A stretch of DNA of 12,495 nucleotides from UBA4416 sp046594225 (GCA_046594225.1 JBKJPW010000151.1:1-12495); one strand, 5' to 3'; shown: positions 1 through 6,760, counted from the stretch's first letter. The notes: generated from the sequence alone by a model not told the origin. Made by a program: numbers and translations.

Positions 1-485
1 CGAATGGTATCTTTATTAGGGTATTTACTAGTAGATATAACATAAAATTTGTTGTTAATTGTCTTATCGTAGTTATTAAACCCGTCATATGATAGACCTC
101 TATTTTCCCAACCATTATTTAATAACTTATTATATATATAAGAAGTGTCTTTTGTTGGAGAATAAAATACAAATGCTAATAAATAATTTTCATTAGAATC
201 AACTTCACAATATGTTATAAAAGCAACTTCTGAGATTTTATATTTTTTATAATACTCTTCATTCATTGCATATTCTGGATAGCCTTTACTAAATACACGG
301 TTTATTTTAAAGGCAAAATATTTACTATTTTTGAATGCTTTACAAACTAGTGTTGTTTTTGTTGAATCTAAAAACGGTATATATTTGCTAAAATTGTCAA
401 TAAAATTTAGCGTGTCAAATATTTGAGAATAAATGTCACTTTTAGTTAAAAAGATACATATTAACAGAATAGATAGTTTTTTCAT
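1..485 (-). CDS. Exported protein of unknown function (C-terminus outside window)
   Basis: An open frame reads on the minus strand from an ATG at 485-483 to the window edge without a stop, giving 161 codons of a truncated gene. The N-terminus (MKKLSILLICIFLTKSDIYSQ) is a plausible Sec signal peptide with cleavage near SYSQ/IF, so the product is probably periplasmic or outer-membrane associated. The rest is rich in Tyr, Asn, Lys and Phe, and I recognise no family or catalytic motif in it. The ATG overlaps the TGA of the upstream PD-(D/E)XK gene as ATGA, so the two are almost certainly transcribed together and translationally coupled. I am confident it is a gene; its function is unknown. Confidence 0.8.
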   Translation of the reverse strand, partial: MKKLSILLICIFLTKSDIYSQIFDTLNFIDNFSKYIPFLDSTKTTLVCKAFKNSKYFAFKINRVFSKGYPEYAMNEEYYKKYKISEVAFITYCEVDSNENYLLAFVFYSPTKDTSYIYNKLLNNGWENRGLSYDGFNNYDKTINNKFYVISTSKYPNKDTI

Positions 486-886
486 TTTAATGAATCCCAA
501 TTATTTAGATGTCTCTTTTCTTTACGAAGTGCAGATAAATTAATCCCTTTCCTATTCCCTTTTGGATTGCGATACATTAATAGTTCAATTTCATCTGATG
601 GTACAATATAGATTTCAGGACTAGAGGAGCAATCATCTATTTTGTTCAAATACGACACAAAAACGATGAAATGATTTTCTTCTTTATCTTTAAAGTTGTC
701 AAGTGGGAACAATGTTTTGCCAGAAAGACCTTTTACATCAATTGTTAATGTTCTGTTTTTGTTTTTTACAATAATATCAATTGATTTTTTATTACCTAAA
801 GTTATATAAGCGTCTAAACCAAGTCTGTAAAGCATTGATAGTATTAAGTATTCAGATGCAAGGTTTGTATTATAGGATGTTTTCAT
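482..886 (-). CDS. Small PD-(D/E)XK nuclease-fold protein
   Basis: The product has 134 residues, no signal peptide and no membrane segment, so it is cytoplasmic. The N-terminal half carries the spaced acidic/lysine signature of the PD-(D/E)XK fold: Glu12 in an N-terminal helix (LASEYLILSMLYRLG), a glycine-rich turn, Asp37 in the strand SIDIIV, then Asp50-Val-Lys52 in the strand LTIDVKG. This is the order found in Holliday-junction-resolvase-like and restriction-like nucleases. The C-terminal half (YIVPSDEIE, then a basic NPKGNRKGINLSALRK segment) could contact nucleic acid. Small stand-alone proteins of this layout occur in many Bacteroidota and are usually called hypothetical; no substrate is established here. 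The gene ends in ATGA overlap with an exported-protein gene. The fold assignment is inference from motif spacing. Confidence 0.75.
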   Translation of the reverse strand: MKTSYNTNLASEYLILSMLYRLGLDAYITLGNKKSIDIIVKNKNRTLTIDVKGLSGKTLFPLDNFKDKEENHFIVFVSYLNKIDDCSSSPEIYIVPSDEIELLMYRNPKGNRKGINLSALRKEKRHLNNWDSLK

Positions 887-925
887 AATGAAATTGTAAT
901 TATTTATAGTTGGTGAAAACTATTG

Positions 926-958
926 CACAGATATAATTTAATTTTTTTTGAGTTTCAA
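926..958 (-). promoter_or_regulatory. Possible Bacteroidota-type promoter for the nuclease-fold gene
   Basis: On the minus strand TATCTGTG (933-926) matches 7 of 8 positions of the Bacteroidota -7 element TAnnTTTG. A TTG (958-956) lies 22 bp upstream as a possible -33 element. It would place the RNA start about 30 nt before the ATG at 886. The match is short, in AT-rich DNA, and could be chance. Confidence 0.25.
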
Positions 959-989
959 TTTTTATTCAAGTTTTTTCTTTACTAATATA

Positions 990-2483
990 TTACTCTCCAT
1001 ATTTTATTGAAACATCTTTAATGTCAGGAACCATCCACACACCCTCTATATTTATCGAGTAAAGACCTTTATTACGAGGATTTGGGACGGCAGATTTATT
1101 ATAGTCCATAATGTTCAACGTATATTTCCTTCCATTTAAAGTAGCCACATATTCTGTTTTGACTGCCGAAAATTTATTTTCAGATACAATAATGTAATTA
1201 TAAACTTTAGTGCCAAATGTTACTTTAATTTCCTTATTAGTTTTCAAAATTTCAACCTTTTCCATTATCGGTTCCTCCATTGCTTTTACGAAATCTCCTT
1301 TCCCTTTTATATCAGCCCAATGATTTGTTTTATAAAGAATTTGCTCACTAATCTTTTTACAATCCATAAAATAACCACTTTGAGTTCTCATATTTTCTGG
1401 AATCTTGGATAGAGTTAATGAAAGATGTAAATTATCTTCCATTTTTTTAATCTCAATAATATAGCTAAAATAACAATTTCGAAATACTCTAATACTTTGG
1501 CTCTCATTTGATTTTATTAATTGCCAATTCAAGTTATAATTTGGAGTTTGTGAGCCTTCATGAAAATCATATGTAGAATATCCCCCATAATAAGAATCAC
1601 CATCATAATCAAGTTCTTTAAAAGCGTTATTAGAATAAAAAGATGCTCTTGTAATAGAATCAATCCATGTAATTGATTTATATCCATTATTATTATTAAG
1701 CTGAAAGTCGGTTCCTAAAATGTGGTCACAATCGACAACTAATACTCCTTTACTTTTTAGTAATTCGAATTCTCTTTTAATCCAATTTTCATGTTCTTGT
1801 TTTTTTGGATTTTCATATTCCGTGAGGAAGATTCCTAAATTTTCAATTGCATTGCCGAGGTGTGCCGAATATATCTTATCACAACCTAATTCTTTTTCAA
1901 GTTGCGTTCTATTATTTTCTTCACTTATTACTTGTTCTTTGGTTCTTATTATTGGAGAATCTTTAGTATAATGATAAGAAGAAGGTTTTCGGCCCATTTT
2001 TACTAACTCTATATTTTCTTTTAACATATATGATTGTGGAAGATTTTCTATTAGGATAGAATAACTAGTAAAATTATATTCATTGAAATAATAAAGTTTA
2101 TTTTTCGAAATAGCTATTTTATATTCCAAATCTGCTTGGTAGCTCATCTCTGAATCTTCCTTAATAAAATAGAGGCTATAGTTTTCATGATTTATAATGG
2201 TGTCTTTCTTTTTTCGGAAAGTCATTTTTTCATATTCAGGTCGTAGTTTATATTCAACCTCATATTTTTTCGCCATACTAATTGTCTTTAATTGTGGATT
2301 TATTTCAAAGATAAACGCCCCCTTATAAACATTAATTGAATCAGCATGAGGCATTTCTAATCTTTCAAAATTGTAATTGTATATTTGCGATTGCAAAACA
2401 GTACAATAAAATAATATACCAACAGTACAAGAAATTATTTTAATGTTTTCTTTAAATAAATTTTTGTTTTTATATATGTTCAT
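990..2483 (-). CDS. Exported protein of unknown function, 497 residues
   Basis: This is a full-length frame with an ATG at 2483 and TAA at 990. The N-terminus has a long basic n-region followed by a hydrophobic core (IISCTVGILFYCTVLQSQ, about residues 16-33) and then IYNYN, fitting a Sec signal peptide cleaved after SQ, so the protein is expected in the periplasm or on the surface. The mature part is mixed alpha/beta in character, with many charged and aromatic residues. A Tyr/Gly/Asp-rich stretch (ELDYDGDSYYGGYSTYD) lies just past the middle. I see no lipobox, no repeat and no C-terminal sorting domain, and I do not recognise a family. It lies 103 bp upstream of the nuclease-fold gene on the same strand and downstream of the repeat-rich gap, so it appears to belong to the same accessory stretch. 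The role is unknown. Confidence 0.8.
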   Translation of the reverse strand: MNIYKNKNLFKENIKIISCTVGILFYCTVLQSQIYNYNFERLEMPHADSINVYKGAFIFEINPQLKTISMAKKYEVEYKLRPEYEKMTFRKKKDTIINHENYSLYFIKEDSEMSYQADLEYKIAISKNKLYYFNEYNFTSYSILIENLPQSYMLKENIELVKMGRKPSSYHYTKDSPIIRTKEQVISEENNRTQLEKELGCDKIYSAHLGNAIENLGIFLTEYENPKKQEHENWIKREFELLKSKGVLVVDCDHILGTDFQLNNNNGYKSITWIDSITRASFYSNNAFKELDYDGDSYYGGYSTYDFHEGSQTPNYNLNWQLIKSNESQSIRVFRNCYFSYIIEIKKMEDNLHLSLTLSKIPENMRTQSGYFMDCKKISEQILYKTNHWADIKGKGDFVKAMEEPIMEKVEILKTNKEIKVTFGTKVYNYIIVSENKFSAVKTEYVATLNGRKYTLNIMDYNKSAVPNPRNKGLYSINIEGVWMVPDIKDVSIKYGE

Positions 2484-2557
2484 ATGATAATGGCTTAGTA
2501 TATTATATTTTTAGTCTTATTATTTCTGGAATTCAAAACATTAAAAATTATCATTTT

Positions 2558-2640
2558 ACAACGCGTATATAGAACACCTTACGCCTGTGGCTTGCGCTTT
2601 TGACCGAGCGGAGCGAGATGCGCAAAAAAGTGCGAAGCAC
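2558..2640. repeat. GC-richer intergenic block, probably a dispersed repeat
   Basis: The block begins ACAACGCGTATATAG and contains GACCGAGCGGAGCGAGATG and a short dyad GTGCGAAGCAC (2630-2640). It is clearly richer in G+C than the flanking DNA. The phrase built around GAGCGGAGCGAG, and the spurious peptide it encodes on the minus strand (SLRSVKSASHRR), look familiar to me from intergenic regions of other Bacteroidota. I cannot verify that here, so the repeat-family status is inference. Confidence 0.4.
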
Positions 2641-2659
2641 ACAATTTGTTTTGGGTTGG

Positions 2660-2716
2660 TAATTTAGCTTATTTGGTTTTTGCCTGTCTTTTTGCAAAAA
2701 CAAATGTGCTAAATTA
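2660..2716. repeat. Long imperfect hairpin
   Basis: TAATTTAGC (2660-2668) is the exact reverse complement of GCTAAATTA (2708-2716). Inside it, ATTTGGTTTTTGC (2671-2683) pairs with GCAAAAACAAAT (2694-2705) with one bulged G. Together they form a stem of about 21 pairs with a two-base internal mismatch and a loop near 2684-2693. A second small dyad, CGGTTTT/AAAACCG (2730-2746, 3-nt loop), follows, and on the minus strand it is trailed by TTTT. No gene end lies close enough to make either one an obvious terminator. Confidence 0.65.
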
Positions 2717-2824
2717 GGGATAGGCAAAACGGTTTTTTCAAAACCGAAAAGAATATTCGTTTTATATATGATGTTTCTTTTCATCGTTTAATTTTTTCAA
2801 CCCATTGCTAAGGGCATATTACTA

Positions 2825-3002
2825 CTAACGTTTTCGCGGTTTATTTCAGTTTGGGTTTTGAAACTATTTCTACCGAAATATTACTGACAATGATACAATG
2901 CTTTTTAGACATTTGCAAAGCGAAAATAAATGTCTTTCGCAAGAGCGACCGCTTTTGCAAATGCCTTATACTTCTGCCCAAATTGAATAAACCGTGTGTT
3001 AG
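2825..3002. repeat. 178-bp imperfect palindromic element, attC-like in shape
   Basis: Outer ends CTAAC (2825-2829) and GTTAG (2998-3002) are inverted. Further in, CGGTTTATTTCAGTTTGGG (2837-2855) pairs with CCCAAATTGAATAAACCG (2977-2994) with one bulge and one G-T pair. The core has nested alternatives: ATTTGCAAAGCG (2911-2922) against CGCTTTTGCAAAT (2950-2962), GACATTT/AAATGTC (2908-2914 and 2928-2934) and GCGAAA/TTTCGC (2920-2925 and 2935-2940). The single-stranded form would fold extensively, as integron attC sites do. However, the ends do not fit the canonical RYYYAAC/GTTRRRY core sites, and no integron integrase is in view. It starts 15 bp past the stop of the MORN gene. Confidence 0.7.
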
Positions 3003-3006
3003 CAGG
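2998..3006. repeat. Inverted 9-mer GTTAGCAGG flanking the MORN gene (left copy)
   Basis: GTTAGCAGG at 2998-3006 is the exact reverse complement of CCTGCTAAC at 3727-3735. The pair brackets the 232-codon gene with 11 bp on both sides. The similarity continues imperfectly inward (GGTCGTTGT against GGCATTGT). It forms the outer edge of the large palindrome. Confidence 0.75.
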
Positions 3007-3017
3007 TCGTTGTTTTT

Positions 3018-3716
3018 TTAGTAATCAATTGTCTTCGTTGATATACCAAAAATGTCATATATAACTATTTTAGTAAGTTTCCCATTTTCATCATAGTATT
3101 TCCATTCCTTATAAGGATATTCTCCTTTGGTGTAATGTACTAACCAGAGGTTATTAATTTTTGGCTCTTTCTTTGAGAATCCTTTGTGGTCAAACGCTAC
3201 AGAAGGTGAATATTCTCCTTCCGATTTGATTATTCCGTTAGAATAATATTCTTTCCATATACCTGTTCTAAGAGTATAACGTGAATCATATTTAGCCCAC
3301 GAAACAGAACGTTCTTTTCCGACGACAGTATCATATTCATAACAACTTATACAAGGAATGCTATCTTCTAAACAGGAGCCATACTTTCCTTCTATTTTGA
3401 GTTTACCATTTTGATGATATTCCTTATAAATTCCTCTATATGTTGTAATTCCGTCCGATGTATGCCATTCAGTCTCTGATGTCAAAACTCCATTTTCAGA
3501 ATAGCTTTTCCAAATACCTTCGGGTTTGTTATTTTTAATTTGAAATTCACCTAATAAGCGTTTTTTATAGTAAAATCTGTAATAGGCGTCTTTCCATGTA
3601 TTCTCTGATAATGGATTTGAATTTGTTTTTAAATTAATTTTCAATGTGTCAAGTCTTTGTCCTGAACACGCCAGAAAGCACAAACTCAAAATAAATATAT
3701 AAATTTGTCGTGTCAT
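3018..3716 (-). CDS. YwqK/MORN-repeat putative lipoprotein
   Basis: The product has 232 residues. The N-terminus MTRQIYIFILSLCFLACSG is a short signal peptide ending in FLAC, a plausible lipobox with Cys17 as the lipidated residue; the acidic residues that often mark surface export in Bacteroidota do not follow. The mature part contains degenerate MORN/YwqK-type units, each with a G-x-W/Y-K-x-Y-x-x-N-G-x-L/I core: EGIWKSYSENGVL, RGIYKEYHQNGKL, TGIWKEYYSNGII and, last, EWKYYDENGKL. The family is often labelled a YwqK antitoxin, but there is no toxin partner here, and in Bacteroidota these proteins are usually orphan exported proteins of unknown role. The gene stands alone between inverted 9-mers and palindromic elements, as a cassette gene would. 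The family call is good; the function is unknown. Confidence 0.85.
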   Translation of the reverse strand: MTRQIYIFILSLCFLACSGQRLDTLKINLKTNSNPLSENTWKDAYYRFYYKKRLLGEFQIKNNKPEGIWKSYSENGVLTSETEWHTSDGITTYRGIYKEYHQNGKLKIEGKYGSCLEDSIPCISCYEYDTVVGKERSVSWAKYDSRYTLRTGIWKEYYSNGIIKSEGEYSPSVAFDHKGFSKKEPKINNLWLVHYTKGEYPYKEWKYYDENGKLTKIVIYDIFGISTKTIDY

Positions 3717-3726
3717 ATTACAATGC

Positions 3727-3735
3727 CTGCTAACT
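3727..3735. repeat. Inverted 9-mer CCTGCTAAC flanking the MORN gene (right copy)
   Basis: This is the exact reverse complement of the copy at 2998-3006. It lies 11 bp upstream of the MORN start codon, inside its leader, so the gene has almost no private promoter space on this side. Confidence 0.75.
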
Positions 3736-3740
3736 TACTT

Positions 3741-3794
3741 ATACCCGCCATAAAATGGCGGGTATCTTGTTAAATTTGCAAGATAACCGCCACT
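3741..3794. repeat. Two mutually exclusive hairpins sharing one arm; possible terminator after the AsmA-like gene
   Basis: ATACCCGCCAT (3741-3751) and ATGGCGGGTAT (3755-3765) form a perfect 11-bp stem with a 3-nt loop. The second arm, extended to AATGGCGGGTATCTTG (3754-3769), also pairs with CAAGATAACCGCCACT (3779-3794) at 14 of 16 positions. Only one of the two stems can form at a time. The pair begins 19 bp past the stop of the AsmA-like gene and could end its transcript, but neither strand has a clear T-run after the stem. The position also marks the junction between core genes and the cassette-like stretch. Confidence 0.6.
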
Positions 3795-3812
3795 CAATGC
3801 GTATATCTATTT

Positions 3813-6641
3813 TTATTTAGCAGCCGCTGCAGCGCTCTTAACTTTAGCCTCTTCTAGTATTTTTTGACTTCGTACTTCAGCTTCATCCAATACTTTTTGT
3901 GCTTGCTTATCTACTTCTTTTTTAGCCACTTCAGCCGCTTTTTTAGCTGCAATTTTAGCAAGTGGGTTTTTCACATCTTCTACTTGTTTATCTGCTGCCG
4001 CATACCCTTCTGCTTTTAATTTATCAGAAGCTACCTGCGCATCAGCTTTTAATTTTTCAACTTGCGCTTGCGCATCGGCTAATATTTTTTGTGCTTCTTC
4101 GTTTGCTTTGTCTTTTACGGCAGTAACCGCTTGGTCTTTTACAGTTGCACCGCCTTCGCCTGCCTTTGTTCCTGTTTTAACTGTAGGTTTCATTACTGTA
4201 CCTCCAAAGCCTACGTTTACTTTTACGTTTTTAGGCATGCTTACCGTTGTGCCAATTGCTGAACTTGCTTGACCTAATAAACCAGCTACCATGGTGTTAG
4301 CTTGCGCTCCAAACATTTCGGTAGGTACTGTCATTTTCCAATTGTAATCAATGGTTTGGTCAAAGCCTGTAGAACCAGTGATTTCTGCATCAATTTTATC
4401 AATTTTTACTTTTACTGGATTACGTAAGTTTACGCGTCCATCTTTAAATTCATATTCAGCAACTACATTTTGAATATTTAAATTTTTTAATTGTTCAATT
4501 TTTAAAGCTTCGCCTAATTTTACAAAAGCTGGAAAACCGCCAACTGTAACACTGCTAGTTTTAAATACACCATTACCATGTAGTGTAGATAAAATAGGAG
4601 ACATGCTTTGATCTAAATCTGCTTTAAAGTTTTCTAAGGTAGCTGTAAACATACCTTTAGAGTATTGTCCGATTGGAGCAATTTTTTGTACCGTATTAAA
4701 TGCAGCAAATGTTTTTTGAATATCAAAATTATCCACTTTAAAACTTAAATCAACTGTTGGTTTTTTAGGATTAGTAGTTTCGTAATATCCATTCATCAAT
4801 ACTTTACCTCCTAATAACCCTAAATTTAAATTGGTCATATCAACTTTACGTTTTTTAATTTCAATATTACCATTCATATTATCGATTACTAAATTATCAT
4901 ACAACAACTTTGTGATGTTTGCATTTAAAATAAAATCGATATTTCCTGGCACTTCTACAACGGTCATCGCAGCCGTATCTGCTGCTGTTGGTTTAGCGGC
5001 AACAGTTTCGGTTGAAGACGAACTCATTAATTCGTTTAAATCCATTAAATTAGATTGAACATTAAAATGCCCAACAATTAAAGAATCTTTAAAAATGTAT
5101 TGCATAAAATTATCAATCTTACCATTTGCTTTTATATCTGATTTACCCATTAAGGCATCAAAAGCTGTTAACTCAACAAACTGATTAGTAAAATTCAATT
5201 TCATAGTGTTCAACATTACTTCGTAAGGAAGTGTTGTTGTTTTGTAATTCATTTTATCAATTTCTAAACTACCCGCCAGTTTAAATTTGTCGTATTCTTT
5301 TTTATCAATACTACTCATACGGCCAGCCGCAGCAATATCAGCTTTAACAATCCCAGTCATCTCATCTCCTGCTTCCATAGGTACAAATTCTTTTACAGAA
5401 GCCATATTGATAACACCTTTTATTTCAGCTGCTAAATCAGGGTCAGAAATCGGAGTCTTCACGTGAGCCCACATATCAATTGGGTTTCCAGCCATCTCTA
5501 AATGAAATTTATTCACATCAATCACTGTGGCATCTAAATAATCTTTTTTATTCTCAACATGCACATCAATATTAATATTGTTTACCGATTTTGGTAAAGA
5601 AGGATATTTAAACATTGCATTTGCAATTCCTAAATTAACTTCAAAACTCGGGTACGTATCGCTTTTACCATCAGCACTTGTATGCATCGTTCCTTTAGCC
5701 ATACCATCTAATTTTAATTTACCTTCTGTTTTTACATTAGCAAAATCTTTGCTATACACACTTGGTATTAATGATAAAATAGATTTGAATTCGGTTTGCT
5801 TAGCGGCAAATTTTAAATCCATGCCAATATCATCTTTAGGCATTGATACAGACCCATCAAAAGCTAAGGCTAATTCATTTAAATCAAATTCATTTTCTTT
5901 AAACGTAAATTTCATGTTAGGCATATCCATATCAATATCTGCCTTAAAGCGAGTTTTTGCTTTTGTTAAATAACCCACTCCTCCCATGTTATAAGATAGT
6001 TCTGCAATTTCTAATAAATTACTTAAAATAAAATTATCCTGCGTAAAATCTCCGCTCAAGGTATAATTCATATCTTTTAAAACAGCCGACATATTGCCTT
6101 GCATATCATTATAAGTAATATTAGCATGTTTAATTTGTAATGATTTTAACTTCATAGCAAATTTAGTCGCACTTGTATCTGCTGGTTCAACTGCCGCTGT
6201 ATCTGCACTTGCTTTAGCTATGTCCCAGTTAGCTTTGCCGTCGTGCATGACGATACCATTAATTTTTGGTTCGTCAATTATTAAGGAGTTAATTTGGTAT
6301 TTATCTCCAGCAATCACACTTTTTATGTTTAAATCAAACGATAATTCTTTAATGTAAGCAAGCGTATCGCCTTTAAAGGGCTCTACATTTATCACACTTA
6401 CATTTTGAATTTTAAATCTAAAATCAGGAAATGAACTAAACAAAGTTAAATCAAATTCACCAAAATCAACCTTAGCATTTAAACTGTTATTAGCTTCATC
6501 TTTTACTAATTGAACTAATTTATCTTTAAAAATAAATGGTGCTGCAATTATTAATATTAGTAATAATAAAAAAGTAATTCCACTCCATTTTAAAATTCTT
6601 TTTAAAAGACTTTTCTTTTTTTTAGGTTGTTCTGTGCTCAT
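3813..6641 (-). CDS. AsmA-like inner-membrane-anchored envelope protein
   Basis: The product has 942 residues. After a basic N-terminus (KKKKSLLKRILKW) comes one membrane helix (about 20-38), then the AsmA-type opening in which a conserved stretch (NNSLNAKVDFGEFDLTLFSSFPDF, about 51-74) starts a long beta-rich periplasmic region. C-terminal AsmA_2-like segments follow (for example GNGVFKTSSVTVGGFPAF and the MTVPTEMFG region). AsmA/TamB/YhdP proteins are thought to form hydrophobic grooves that carry phospholipids between membranes or to support outer-membrane assembly. Two Ala/Thr/Asp-rich linkers interrupt the fold, and residues from about 826 to the end form an Ala/Lys/Glu/Gln-rich tail predicted as coiled coil. 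It is probably monocistronic: a terminator-like hairpin precedes it and a repeat region follows it. The family call is firm; the cargo is unknown. Confidence 0.9.
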   Translation of the reverse strand: MSTEQPKKKKSLLKRILKWSGITFLLLLILIIAAPFIFKDKLVQLVKDEANNSLNAKVDFGEFDLTLFSSFPDFRFKIQNVSVINVEPFKGDTLAYIKELSFDLNIKSVIAGDKYQINSLIIDEPKINGIVMHDGKANWDIAKASADTAAVEPADTSATKFAMKLKSLQIKHANITYNDMQGNMSAVLKDMNYTLSGDFTQDNFILSNLLEIAELSYNMGGVGYLTKAKTRFKADIDMDMPNMKFTFKENEFDLNELALAFDGSVSMPKDDIGMDLKFAAKQTEFKSILSLIPSVYSKDFANVKTEGKLKLDGMAKGTMHTSADGKSDTYPSFEVNLGIANAMFKYPSLPKSVNNINIDVHVENKKDYLDATVIDVNKFHLEMAGNPIDMWAHVKTPISDPDLAAEIKGVINMASVKEFVPMEAGDEMTGIVKADIAAAGRMSSIDKKEYDKFKLAGSLEIDKMNYKTTTLPYEVMLNTMKLNFTNQFVELTAFDALMGKSDIKANGKIDNFMQYIFKDSLIVGHFNVQSNLMDLNELMSSSSTETVAAKPTAADTAAMTVVEVPGNIDFILNANITKLLYDNLVIDNMNGNIEIKKRKVDMTNLNLGLLGGKVLMNGYYETTNPKKPTVDLSFKVDNFDIQKTFAAFNTVQKIAPIGQYSKGMFTATLENFKADLDQSMSPILSTLHGNGVFKTSSVTVGGFPAFVKLGEALKIEQLKNLNIQNVVAEYEFKDGRVNLRNPVKVKIDKIDAEITGSTGFDQTIDYNWKMTVPTEMFGAQANTMVAGLLGQASSAIGTTVSMPKNVKVNVGFGGTVMKPTVKTGTKAGEGGATVKDQAVTAVKDKANEEAQKILADAQAQVEKLKADAQVASDKLKAEGYAAADKQVEDVKNPLAKIAAKKAAEVAKKEVDKQAQKVLDEAEVRSQKILEEAKVKSAAAAAK

Positions 6642-6734
6642 AGTTTTGTGATATACTGTTTATATTGACGAAGATAACAAGAAAGTGTTAAAAAAATAGG
6701 TTAAATGATAAGCTTATTATTAAAATACTGTTAA

Positions 6735-6760
6735 AAACACGTGCTTAATTAAGCGTGTTT
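6735..6760 (-). terminator. Intrinsic terminator overlapping the kinase stop codon
   Basis: On the minus strand AAACACG (6760-6754) pairs with CGTGTTT (6741-6735), enclosing the palindrome CTTAATTAAG and a two-base bulge. The right arm runs into a T-tract (GTTTTT). The last sense codons AAA CAC GCT and the TAA stop (6751-6749) make up the left arm and loop. It would end the TPR/OmpA/kinase transcript before the AsmA-like gene. The T-run is short, so strength is uncertain. Confidence 0.55.

Larger units (their letters stand above)
2484..3017. other. 534-bp gene-free, repeat-rich gap
   Basis: No credible gene lies here. A 77-codon minus-strand frame (2784-2551) runs through two hairpins and reads as low-complexity Arg/Ser/Lys-rich sequence; I treat it as non-coding. 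The gap holds a GC-rich block (about 2558-2640), a long hairpin (2660-2716), a small hairpin (2730-2746) and a ~178-bp imperfect palindrome (2825-3002), which are described separately. Such a density of dyads in a gap between accessory genes suggests a recombination or cassette-boundary function rather than simple regulation. Confidence 0.7.

Noticed and set aside
903..922. ATAGTT/AACTAT dyad between the 497-residue gene and the nuclease-fold gene as a terminator
   Set aside because: The stem is only about 6 AT-rich pairs and no T-run follows; it is too weak to call.
1720..1971. Plus-strand frame opposite the 497-residue gene
   Set aside because: It lies entirely inside a well-supported antisense gene, and its Ser/Cys/Phe-rich translation is typical of an antisense shadow.
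2551..2784. 77-codon minus-strand reading frame as a small gene
   Set aside because: It spans a GC-rich repeat block and two long dyads, has no signal, domain or sensible hydrophobic pattern, and its Arg/Ser-rich wording is explained by the repeat DNA.
2825..3002. Canonical integron attC site
   Set aside because: The overall palindrome fits, but the tips (CTAACG and GTTAGCA) do not match RYYYAAC/GTTRRRY and no IntI is present, so only attC-like shape is claimed.
3018..3716. YwqK antitoxin of a toxin-antitoxin pair
   Set aside because: The automatic family name suggests this, but the protein has a lipoprotein signal and no toxin gene is adjacent.
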